Shown: positions 36,009 through 43,780 of the stretch, piece by piece
How positions within the stretch are numbered: the first letter of the stretch is position 1
Layout of the letters: each line of letters opens with the position of its first letter
Assembly (NCBI RefSeq): GCF_000495795.1
Contig: NZ_AWGD01000011.1
Span: 186,001-250,000 of the forward strand
Reading direction: 5' to 3'
Length of the DNA: 64,000 bases
From: Asticcacaulis sp. AC460
GTDB taxonomy: Bacteria > Pseudomonadota > Alphaproteobacteria > Caulobacterales > Caulobacteraceae
Made by a program: the position numbers and the translations under genes
Notes under the pieces: generated by a model
What the model was told of the DNA's origin: nothing
The model's database searches: none
Seen by the model: only the letters and a program-made list of their open reading frames with translations

Positions 36009-37043
36009 GTGACGTACAGTCTGACACTGGACGAGGCGTGGGACCTGAGCGTCCGCGTGCTGGAAACGGCCGGGTTCTCGCCCGCCCATGCGGCGGCGAT
36101 TTCGCGGACCATCTGGGCCGGCCAGCGCGACGAATGCCATTCCCACGGCCTGTACCGGCTGCTGGTCTGTACCCATACGCTGAAGACCGGCAAGGTGTCG
36201 CCCGACGCCGAACCGGTGGTCAGCGACGCCGCCCCGGGGTTGGTCCGCGTGGATGCGAAAGGCGCCTATTCGTTGCTGGCCTATGAAACCGGTCGGCCTG
36301 TGCTGATCGACAAGGCGAAGACGGTCGGCCTGGCGGCTTTGGCGATCAATCACTGCTACCACTTTTCGGCCCTGTGGCCCGAGGTCGAGGCGATCGCCGA
36401 GGCCGGCCTGGTGGCCATGGCCATGACGCCGTCGCATGCCTGGGTGGCGCCGCATGGCGGGACCAAGGGCGTGTTCGGCACCAATCCTCTGGCCTTTGCC
36501 TGGCCGCGGCCGGAAGGCAATCCGTTCGTCTTCGATTTCGCCACCAGTGCGGCGGCGCGCGGCGAGATCGAACTGCACCGCCGGGCGGGGAAACCGATCC
36601 CGCAAGGCTGGGGGTTGGATCGCGACGGTCGGCCGACCACGGATGCCGAGGCCGCCATGCAGGGCGCCATGCTGACCTTTGGCGGGCACAAGGGTTCGGC
36701 TCTGTCGGCCATGATCGAGCTGATGGCCGGGCCGCTGATCGGCGATTTTTTAAGTCTAGAGTCGATGGCCTATGACGGCGGCGCAGGTGCGACGCCTTAT
36801 CATGGCGAACTGATCCTGGCCTTCGACCCGAAGGTATTTATGGGCCCGGATCATGGGGTGCATTCGGCCCGCGCCGAAGCCTTGTTCGACGCCATCCTGG
36901 GCCAGGGCGCGCGTTTGCCGTCGCAACGCCGCTACGAGGCCCGCGCGCGCAGCCTGACCAGCAATAGCGTCACCATTCCACGCAAGCTGTACAGTGATTT
37001 GGTGGCTTTGCTGGATCCGACCACCGAATCCAAGCCGTTCTAG
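36009..37043 (+). CDS. Ldh-family delta1-pyrroline-2-carboxylate reductase (LhpI/DpkA-like)
   Basis: 344 residues from GTG 36009, with AAGGA upstream, 10 bp after the glycosidase. It belongs to the malate/L-lactate dehydrogenase-like NAD(P)H family. The early motif DECHSHGLYRL (Ser45-His46), MTPSHAWVAPHGG, GTNPLAFAWPRPEG and GAMLTFGGHKGSALSAMIEL fit the subgroup that reduces delta1-pyrroline-2-carboxylate or piperideine-2-carboxylate to L-proline or L-pipecolate. In this locus it would rescue pyrroline-2-carboxylate formed from D-proline or from 3-hydroxyproline. The family has many substrates, so the reaction is inferred partly from context. Confidence 0.75.
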   Translation: MTYSLTLDEAWDLSVRVLETAGFSPAHAAAISRTIWAGQRDECHSHGLYRLLVCTHTLKTGKVSPDAEPVVSDAAPGLVRVDAKGAYSLLAYETGRPVLIDKAKTVGLAALAINHCYHFSALWPEVEAIAEAGLVAMAMTPSHAWVAPHGGTKGVFGTNPLAFAWPRPEGNPFVFDFATSAAARGEIELHRRAGKPIPQGWGLDRDGRPTTDAEAAMQGAMLTFGGHKGSALSAMIELMAGPLIGDFLSLESMAYDGGAGATPYHGELILAFDPKVFMGPDHGVHSARAEALFDAILGQGARLPSQRRYEARARSLTSNSVTIPRKLYSDLVALLDPTTESKPF

Positions 37044-37051
37044 CGCTGTAA

Positions 37052-37084
37052 AGCCCCTCTCCCCGCTTTGGCTGGTAGAGGGGA
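37052..37084. repeat. Short hairpin, related to the dispersed GC-rich repeat
   Basis: CCCCTCTCC and GGTAGAGGGG form a stem between two convergent genes (stops at 37043 and 37088). The sequence matches one arm of the dispersed family. It may serve as a two-way terminator. Confidence 0.5.
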
Positions 37085-37087
37085 TTC

Positions 37088-39376
37088 TTACGCATCCTCA
37101 CCCGTCAGTTTGAACCGCGTTTCGCCGTTTGGACGGAAGGTTATCGCATCGTCGACCAGTTTCACCGGCCGGCCGTTCAGACGCAGATCCCGCACCTTGC
37201 GGCCTTTCGGCAGGCGTAGAGTCAATTGGATTTCCTTCGGTTGCGAACTCCCCTCCAGCACCACCTCAGCGCTTGCGCCCTGCAAACGGAAATCCACCCG
37301 GCCCCAGCGCGTCGGCGCGTCCTTGATCTCAACCGGTTGCCCCCACCAATCCCGCGGCACCGCCCGGCCGAGATACAGCACCTCCGCATCCGACGCTTCG
37401 AACACCAGCATCCACCGTACCAGCTTCGGCATCGTCAATTGCGCCGGCACGCAATACAGCGGCAAACCCCCGTCGATATCCGACACCTCGCCCGCCACCC
37501 AGGTGCCCGGCGTGTGCGAATGGTAACGATGCGAATACAGAAACAGCAGGTATTCCTCGATCCGTCCGCTGCGCAAAAGTTGCTGGGCATGGCCATACGA
37601 AATGAAGCCCAACTGGCTGCGCGTCGTCTCATTGGCCCCGACGACATTGGCCGTGACGCCGATCGTGGTGGCACCGTGGCCGCGCATCGCGTCGATTACC
37701 GTCGCCGCCAGGTCGTCGGGCAAAACATCGGCATGCAACAGTTCGGCATAGACCCGGTGCGCCCAGCCATGCTCGGTGCGCTGCTTCTTCGCCCGCGCCT
37801 CGGCATAGGCTTCACGGTGGGTTAGCTTCGCTCCCGGCAACACGGCGACATAGGCCGGTTTCAGTTCATGCCGCACCGATGCGCGCAAAGCCTTCACCAA
37901 CTGCGCCTGCAGGACCTCCGCCCGCCGGTTCCAGTCGGACGCCAGACCCGCGCCGCCGGGATCGACCGCCGCCCATACCTTCGCCATGTCGCGCCAGCCG
38001 CGCACGGCAAAGGCTGAATTGTTCCAGTAGGGCTTCCACCACAGCGCAGGATCGGGATGCAGGCAGGCATCCGACTCGCTCCAGCCGTCCAGCAAACCAA
38101 AGCCCGCCTCCCCCATCGGCTTGGCCAGGGCCAGGTCGTGCAACTCGGTCAGGATCGCCGCCGTCGCCGCCAGCTTGCCGGCATACTTGCGCACTGTGCC
38201 TAAGTCGCCGGTGTACATCAGGTAGCGGGCCATCAAACTCAGGGTCAGGCCGAACTGCGGCACTTCCGGCCCGCGCATATTGATCATGCCGTCATCGGCG
38301 ACGAACAGATCGAAATAGTTCTCGATGACGGCTTTGGCCTGGTCGAACCGGCCCCATTCCAGGTTGGCGTAGAGCGACGAGGTGAAAATATCCTGGAAGC
38401 CGTCATATTCCGGACCGAAATAGTCGCGATCGACCACGCCGTATTTGGGATAGGTGCCGCCCGGCCGGGTGACCAGCTCGCGTGCAAAGGCGGCGCTAAC
38501 CATGTCGCTCAAGGCGCCATCGGGCAGGGTAACCTTGCTCTGGTCTTTCAGTTCGCCCTGCCACACGCCCGCAAAGTCCAGCATGCCGCGATAGAAGTCG
38601 ACCGCCTGCGGTTCCTTCCGGCGCGGCGGAAAGGCGGCGTAGGAATAGCCGAACGCCGTCTTCACCGGCCGGCCATTGTCGTATTGCACGGTGCGGTGCC
38701 AGGTCTGGACCAGCAGCGGGTCCTTGGCGTTGACATCGGCAAAAACCAGCAGGTCGTACCAGCGCGTCGGCGACACCTCGATGATCTTGTGCACCGCCGG
38801 CAGCCACCCGCCCAGCAGCCCTTCCCAGCGCTTTTTCGAGCCTTCGTCGCCGGTCAGGTCGGGAAAGGCGTGCTCCGGCCGGTAGCCGCGCGTGCGGCCA
38901 TTTGGGAAGACCGGCATGGTGTCGCCTTGCTGGCGTGTGCCGACAAAGTTGGTCCAGGCCAGGCGGGTATAGAGATTGTTGGGATCATAGTTGGAACCTG
39001 CCGGCGGGGCGGCCTTGCGCACCATCTCCGGGTCGGGATCGCCGCCATGGCCCAGCAGCTTGTCGGCCAGAAGATCGGCATCGGCCAGGCAGATGTCTTT
39101 CAACGCCAGGCCGAGATAGGGCGGCGTGATATCGTCGAAACAGGCCTCAAGCCGCTTGGACAGGACCATGGCCTCGTCGCCGCCCACAAAGGTGATGACG
39201 CCGTCGCGCTTCGACTGATCCTCGTACACCGTCCAGCCATCGAACCCTGCCAGTTTCGCATGGCCGCTCACCGGTGCTTCGGCGGCGGGCCGCAGTTTCG
39301 GAGCGGCGACGGCGCTGGTGCCCAGGGCGGCGACCGTGGATGCGGTCAGAAAGGCGCGGCGGTCGAGACGGGGCAT
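37088..39376 (-). CDS. Secreted six-hairpin glycosidase-like protein, unassigned family
   Basis: 762 residues with a twin-arginine signal (MPRLDRRAFLTASTVAALG, cleavage near AVAAP). The body has the look of an (alpha/alpha)6-barrel glycosidase: PQFGLTLSLMARYLMYTGDL, GFGLLDGWSESDACLHPDPA, WNNSAFAVRGWRDMAKV, then a C-terminal beta domain with LTLRLPKGRKVRDLRLNGRP. GWSESD and DRDYFGPEYDGFQDIFTSSL hold candidate acids. I cannot assign a CAZy family with confidence. It is second in the operon of TonB receptor 2, which carries the GntR motif upstream, so a role on hydroxyproline-linked arabinan or another cell-wall glycan is a reasonable inference. Confidence 0.65.
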   Translation of the reverse strand: MPRLDRRAFLTASTVAALGTSAVAAPKLRPAAEAPVSGHAKLAGFDGWTVYEDQSKRDGVITFVGGDEAMVLSKRLEACFDDITPPYLGLALKDICLADADLLADKLLGHGGDPDPEMVRKAAPPAGSNYDPNNLYTRLAWTNFVGTRQQGDTMPVFPNGRTRGYRPEHAFPDLTGDEGSKKRWEGLLGGWLPAVHKIIEVSPTRWYDLLVFADVNAKDPLLVQTWHRTVQYDNGRPVKTAFGYSYAAFPPRRKEPQAVDFYRGMLDFAGVWQGELKDQSKVTLPDGALSDMVSAAFARELVTRPGGTYPKYGVVDRDYFGPEYDGFQDIFTSSLYANLEWGRFDQAKAVIENYFDLFVADDGMINMRGPEVPQFGLTLSLMARYLMYTGDLGTVRKYAGKLAATAAILTELHDLALAKPMGEAGFGLLDGWSESDACLHPDPALWWKPYWNNSAFAVRGWRDMAKVWAAVDPGGAGLASDWNRRAEVLQAQLVKALRASVRHELKPAYVAVLPGAKLTHREAYAEARAKKQRTEHGWAHRVYAELLHADVLPDDLAATVIDAMRGHGATTIGVTANVVGANETTRSQLGFISYGHAQQLLRSGRIEEYLLFLYSHRYHSHTPGTWVAGEVSDIDGGLPLYCVPAQLTMPKLVRWMLVFEASDAEVLYLGRAVPRDWWGQPVEIKDAPTRWGRVDFRLQGASAEVVLEGSSQPKEIQLTLRLPKGRKVRDLRLNGRPVKLVDDAITFRPNGETRFKLTGEDA

Positions 39377-39386
39377 GAACTCACTC

Positions 39387-39424
39387 CAAAAGAAAACGGC
39401 GCCGCAGGGGGATCTGCGGCGCCG
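39387..39424 (-). terminator. Strong hairpin with T-tract inside the receptor/glycosidase operon
   Basis: CGGCGCCGCAG (39397-39407) pairs perfectly with CTGCGGCGCCG (39414-39424); on the minus strand TTTTCTTTT follows. It lies after the receptor stop (39448) and just before the ribosome site GGAG of the glycosidase gene, so it should lower expression of the second gene relative to the receptor. Confidence 0.8.
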
Positions 39425-39447
39425 ATACGCTTAGACACTCACATGGT

Positions 39448-42390
39448 TTAGAAGGCCGACGACAGACCGATAAAGAACATCCGGCCCAGCGGATCATAGG
39501 TGCTGGTATAGGTGTTGCCGTTGCCGTTTTCGGCCAGGAGGCCACCGTCGATCGCCGGCGGCGACTTGTCGAAGATGTTGGTCACGCCGGCGCGCAGGGT
39601 GACATTGTACGGCAGGTTATAGACCGCCGTCAGGTCGAAGTAGTTATAGGCTTCGATCTCGGCGTTGAGCACCGACTTGTTGCCCGACAGGAAGGGATCG
39701 TCGGTGTTACGCGACAGCTCCGTCTTGCCGACATAACGCCAGTTGACCGACACGGCGGCGGGCAGCCAGGCGCTTTCGAACGGCGTCGCCCAGGTGGTGC
39801 GCAGGTTGTGGCGCCATTCCGGCGAGGGCTGGCCGCAGATCGGGCCATACAGCCCCTTGCAGTCATAGGAGCCCAGGCCCGGCAGAACCTCGGTTTCCAG
39901 CGAGCCGAGCAGCGTGCCGACCAGCGAGAAGGTGACATCGCCATGGCCGGTATCCAGGACATAGTTGGCGGTGACGTCAAAGCCGGTGGTTTCCAGGAAG
40001 CCGGTATTGAGGTTGGTCCCGATGATGTAGCCACCCTTGGTGTTGTAGCCGAACAGGGCGCCGGTAGCCGGATCGCGATGGATCAGGCCGCAATAATAGG
40101 GATCGCCGGTGTTCAGGCACTGGGCCAGGGTCACGCTCGAATCCACCGTGCCGATATAGCCGTCGATGTGGATCTTGAAGTAGTCGACGCTGGCCGAGAA
40201 GTTGCGCATGCCCTGCGGCGTAAACACCAACCCGAAGGTGGTGGTCTTGGCTTCTTCCGGGTTCAGGTTCGGGTTACCGCCGCCCAGGGCAGAGCCGACA
40301 TCGGCCGGGGTCTGGGGGATGGTCTTGTTGTCGTACTGGGCCGCGGTGGCGCCGGTACGCAGGCACTGCTCCTTGGTCGCCGTCTGGGTGGCGTCGGCGC
40401 AGGGGTCGATCAGGGCGACATTGCCGACACCCTGGGCCGCGAACAGCTCCGAGATGTTGGCGGCGCGCATGGCCTTGTTGTAGCTGGCGCGGAACAGGAT
40501 GTCGGCGGTCGGGGCATAGCGGCCTTCAACCTTCCAGGTGTCCGTCTTCTTCTCGCTACCGGTGGTGGTCGACGACGAGACATTGAAGGTCGAGGCGCGG
40601 TAACCGAGCGAAAAGTCCAGGCTGTGGATGCCGGGCTTGTCGGCGACGACGGGGATCTGGATTTCGGTGAAGATTTCCTTCGCCTGCACCTCGCCGTCGG
40701 CATTGGCCGAACCGGCCGCCAGCTGGGTTTCGTCGCGCTTCTCGTCCAGGGTTTCCTTACGGCTTTCGACGCCCAGAACCACGGCTATGCCATCTTCGGC
40801 CCACGGCGAGCGGATGCCGTATTCACCCAGGTCACCCGAGACATAGGCGTTGTAGACAAGGATGTCCTGTTCGTTACGGGTAAAGGTCGGGGCGTAGATA
40901 TAGGCATAGGCCTCGGCGCTGGGGCCCTTGCTGCTGAAGATGTCGATCGGCACGCAGCCCTGCTGGCCGCCCTTACAGACGACAGAGCCGCCCGAATTGA
41001 TGGCCTGCAGCGCATTGGCCGCCTTGTCCTGGTTGATGTCGTTCTGGTAGTTGAACTGGCCCAGGGTCTTGGCATACAGGACGCTGGCATTGTAGTTCCA
41101 GGCGTCGCTGATGTCGCCCGACAGGGCGGCGGTGAAGCGGTAGTTGGTGTGGCGCATGTCGTTGCGGCGGCCCGGGCCGGTGGCGGCGCGGAAGGCGACC
41201 CAGGTCGAGGCGTCGGCGGTCGAGGTCGTCGATCCGCACAGCTTCATCTTCTGGTCGTCGCTCATCAACGGGTTATCACAGTTGACGGTGAACGGCCGAC
41301 CGAACCAGATGGCCGACGGCGCCACCTGGGACACCGAATGGTCATCCATGAACATGGCGCTGCCGTCGAACTTGACGTGGTCGTTGAACACGTAGTTGAC
41401 GAAGCCGCCGGCCTGGTAGCGCTCGGAATTGCGCAGGGTATAGTTAGACGGGGCGTAATTGTAGGCGAACGAGCCATCGTTCGGCACCCAGGTCTTGCTG
41501 CCGTCCTTAGAGTTCGCAAACTCGGTGTTGGCGTTGGGCCCGGTCAGAGGACGGAAGCGGCCATAGGCGTGGTTGCCCGAACCGCCGCAGCCGAAGCTGG
41601 TCGCCGAGGCCTCGAACAGGGCGCAGGCCGAATAGTCGCGGGCGTCCTGGGTCACGGCCTCCATCTTGCGGTAGCCGAAATAGCCGGTGACATTGCCCTT
41701 GCCATCGGCCAGGTTGGCGCCGATGGCGATGTTGGCGTCGTACTTGGCGCCGTCCCAGACGTTTTCCGGCGCCAGCACGATGCCGCGCGACTTATGCAGG
41801 GCGCGCAGGTCCTCGTCATCGTTATTGTGCTGATAGATGCTGTACTGGGCGTCGACGCGGACGCCGTCCAGGCGCTTGCGCATGATGAAGTTGACGACGC
41901 CCGACATGGCGTCCGAACCGTAAACCGACGACGCGCCGCCCGTCAGGACGTCGGTGCGCTCGATCAGGGTCGAGGGGACGAAGTTCAGGTCCACGCCCTG
42001 CTGCGGCAGCAGGCGCTGGCCGTCGACCAGGACCAGGCTGCGGTTGCCGCCCAGGCTGCGCAGGTTGACCCCGGCCGTGCCATCGGAATTGTTGGACTGG
42101 TTTTCGTTGTTGCCGGCTTCCATGGAAGGCAGGGCCTTCAGGAAGCTGTCGACGGCGATGGCGCCCTGAAGTTTGACTTCGCGTTCATCGACCGTGGTGA
42201 TCGGCGAGGCGCTCTTCAGGTTGGGCCGGCGGATACGGGTACCCGTGACGACCACGACGTTTTCTTCGGCCGTCGCCACAGCGGCGGCCGTGTCGTCCTG
42301 CGCGAAGGCCGTATTGCACAGGAAACCCGTGCTGATGGCGGCCACGGCCGCCCCGGCCATAATCCACGCCTTATGGTTACTTTTTTTCAT
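39448..42390 (-). CDS. TonB-dependent outer-membrane receptor 2
   Basis: 980 residues. Signal peptide ends at NTAFAQDD. The plug begins ENVVVVTGTRIRRPNLKSAS and has the usual RSLGGNRSLVLVDGQRLLP and GGASSVYGSDAMSGVVNFIM segments. The barrel ends in GRMFFIGLSSAF with a final Phe. The GTRIRR-NL-SASP start and NNSDGTAGVNLRSLG are typical of a receptor class common in Caulobacterales and Sphingomonadales. Two GntR-type operators lie between it and the divergent cupin gene. In this locus it likely imports the peptide-, glycopeptide- or arabino-oligosaccharide products of the secreted enzymes. The true ligand is not visible in the sequence. Confidence 0.9.
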   Translation of the reverse strand: MKKSNHKAWIMAGAAVAAISTGFLCNTAFAQDDTAAAVATAEENVVVVTGTRIRRPNLKSASPITTVDEREVKLQGAIAVDSFLKALPSMEAGNNENQSNNSDGTAGVNLRSLGGNRSLVLVDGQRLLPQQGVDLNFVPSTLIERTDVLTGGASSVYGSDAMSGVVNFIMRKRLDGVRVDAQYSIYQHNNDDEDLRALHKSRGIVLAPENVWDGAKYDANIAIGANLADGKGNVTGYFGYRKMEAVTQDARDYSACALFEASATSFGCGGSGNHAYGRFRPLTGPNANTEFANSKDGSKTWVPNDGSFAYNYAPSNYTLRNSERYQAGGFVNYVFNDHVKFDGSAMFMDDHSVSQVAPSAIWFGRPFTVNCDNPLMSDDQKMKLCGSTTSTADASTWVAFRAATGPGRRNDMRHTNYRFTAALSGDISDAWNYNASVLYAKTLGQFNYQNDINQDKAANALQAINSGGSVVCKGGQQGCVPIDIFSSKGPSAEAYAYIYAPTFTRNEQDILVYNAYVSGDLGEYGIRSPWAEDGIAVVLGVESRKETLDEKRDETQLAAGSANADGEVQAKEIFTEIQIPVVADKPGIHSLDFSLGYRASTFNVSSSTTTGSEKKTDTWKVEGRYAPTADILFRASYNKAMRAANISELFAAQGVGNVALIDPCADATQTATKEQCLRTGATAAQYDNKTIPQTPADVGSALGGGNPNLNPEEAKTTTFGLVFTPQGMRNFSASVDYFKIHIDGYIGTVDSSVTLAQCLNTGDPYYCGLIHRDPATGALFGYNTKGGYIIGTNLNTGFLETTGFDVTANYVLDTGHGDVTFSLVGTLLGSLETEVLPGLGSYDCKGLYGPICGQPSPEWRHNLRTTWATPFESAWLPAAVSVNWRYVGKTELSRNTDDPFLSGNKSVLNAEIEAYNYFDLTAVYNLPYNVTLRAGVTNIFDKSPPAIDGGLLAENGNGNTYTSTYDPLGRMFFIGLSSAF

Positions 42391-42517
42391 TTAGCGAACC
42401 CTTCTTCTTCCAAAGTCGGTTCGCGCTTTCCCCGGCGCACTGTACGCTACTACGGGCCGGTGGATACGCGACCCCTGAAACTAAAGGGCCACCGGCGCCC
42501 TGAATCGTCAATATATA

Positions 42518-42530
42518 TTATACGGAATGT
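42518..42530. promoter_or_regulatory. GntR-type operator, site 2a (TTATACGGAATGT)
   Basis: Variant of the 13-bp motif with one good half (TATACGG), in the 200-bp gap between receptor 2 and the cupin gene. Its centre is 14 bp from site 2b. Probably serves the receptor promoter. Confidence 0.6.
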
Positions 42531-42531
42531 G

Positions 42532-42544
42532 AAATACCGTATAC
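42532..42544. promoter_or_regulatory. GntR-type operator, site 2b (AAATACCGTATAC)
   Basis: Reverse-strand copy of the motif with one change from ATATACCGTATAC. It lies 47 bp before the cupin ATG and shares the divergent promoter region with site 2a. Confidence 0.7.
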
Positions 42545-42590
42545 GATTGTGTGACAGTGATGTTTTAATATCACCTTTTGGAGGTGGAAT

Positions 42591-43580
42591 ATGTCCGTTT
42601 CCGTGTACCGGGATGTGAGCCGGGCGCAGTTTTCGGGTGAGATTTGCCCGGCGAATCGTCCCGCCGTACTGAAGGGCATGGCAGGGGACTGGCCCGCCGT
42701 GGCGGCGGGGCGCGCGTCCGATGAAGCCCTGGTAGCGTACCTGAAGGCGCGTGATAACGGCCAGGTCGCCGGGGTCTATGTCGGCGCGCCGGACATAAAC
42801 GGCCACTTCTTCTATGGCGCAGATACGAAGAGTGAGAACTTCCGCTACGGCCCTGCCCCCATCCCCCAGGCGCTGGACCGGCTTATCACTGAGAAGGCGA
42901 ACGCGCGGCCGACCTCTGTTTATGTCCAGTCGGCTGAACTGTTTCGCCACATGCCTCAGGTCAGGGCCGAGAACCATTTGGACCTGCTGCCCGACACGGT
43001 CGAGCCACGCATCTGGATCGGCAACCGCACGGTGACGCGAGCGCATTATGATCTGAACCACAACCTGGCCTGCGTGGTGACCGGCCGGCGTAAGTTCCTT
43101 TTGCTGCCACCCGATCAGCTACCCAACATGTATCCCGGGCCGTTCGATCGCACGATCGGTGGGGTGCCGGTGGCCATGGTCGATCCGGAAGCGCCGGACC
43201 TGGACCGTTACCCACGCTTTGCCTTCGCCCAGGCCTCGATGATGGAGGTCGAACTCGAACCGGGCGATGGGTTGTATATTCCCTACGGCTGGTGGCACCA
43301 GGTGCGATCGCTGTCGGCGTTCAATGTGCTGGTGAACTACTGGTGGGACGATGCCCCGGCCATGGCGGCCCAGCCGTACGACGCCCTGTTCCATTCGCTG
43401 TTGGCCCTGCGAGATATGCCGGAAGGGCATAAGGCTTTGTGGAAGTCGGTCTTCAATTACTATGTCTTCAACGACGAGGCTCTGTCGCACCTGCCGCCGG
43501 GCGACCGCGGCAGCCTGGGCGACCTGACCCCGGAGCTGGTGGCGAGGATCAAAGCAAACCTAAAGAAGGGGCTGGGATAA
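42591..43580 (+). CDS. Cupin-like (JmjC-type) Fe(II)/2-oxoglutarate dioxygenase family protein
   Basis: 329 residues, with the strong ribosome site GGAGGT ten bases before ATG 42591. It shows the Cupin_8 pattern. The N-terminal RPAVLKGMAGDWPAV is followed by the iron site His152-x-Asp154 (RAHYDLNHNLACVV) and His236 (PYGWWHQVRS). GRRKFLLLPPDQ is the strand with the 2-oxoglutarate Lys. Family members hydroxylate protein side chains or small molecules; Caulobacterales homologues are often found beside TonB receptors and halogenase-like genes, with unknown substrate. It is divergent from receptor 2 and shares its operators, so it is probably co-regulated with hydroxyproline use. Confidence 0.8.
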   Translation: MSVSVYRDVSRAQFSGEICPANRPAVLKGMAGDWPAVAAGRASDEALVAYLKARDNGQVAGVYVGAPDINGHFFYGADTKSENFRYGPAPIPQALDRLITEKANARPTSVYVQSAELFRHMPQVRAENHLDLLPDTVEPRIWIGNRTVTRAHYDLNHNLACVVTGRRKFLLLPPDQLPNMYPGPFDRTIGGVPVAMVDPEAPDLDRYPRFAFAQASMMEVELEPGDGLYIPYGWWHQVRSLSAFNVLVNYWWDDAPAMAAQPYDALFHSLLALRDMPEGHKALWKSVFNYYVFNDEALSHLPPGDRGSLGDLTPELVARIKANLKKGLG

Positions 43581-43780
43581 ACTTATCCTCCACCGCTTTG
43601 CCTGCCGGCGAGGCCGGGGGAGGTGCTGAGCAAGCGAGCCCCCCCCTATGGGGCGAAGCGCGTCGAAGCGGAGGGGGCGTTACAAGCTCCGAGCTCCCGG
43701 CTCCCCCTCCGTCTCGACGCGGTCGCCTAAGAAGGCTCCCTTGCTCGACACCTCCCCCGCAAGCGGTGGAGGATAAAGTT
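43580..43780. repeat. Inverted-repeat element, copy 3, spanning two convergent stop codons
   Basis: The left end AACTTATCCTCCACCGCTT (43580-43598) is mirrored by AAGCGGTGGAGGATAAAGTT at 43761-43780. Inside are further GGGGGAGGTG / CACCTCCCCC arms. The element fills the whole gap: its ends overlap the last base of the cupin stop (43578-43580) and the first bases of the GH43 stop (43779-43781). It can fold into a long hairpin between the convergent transcripts. Confidence 0.7.
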
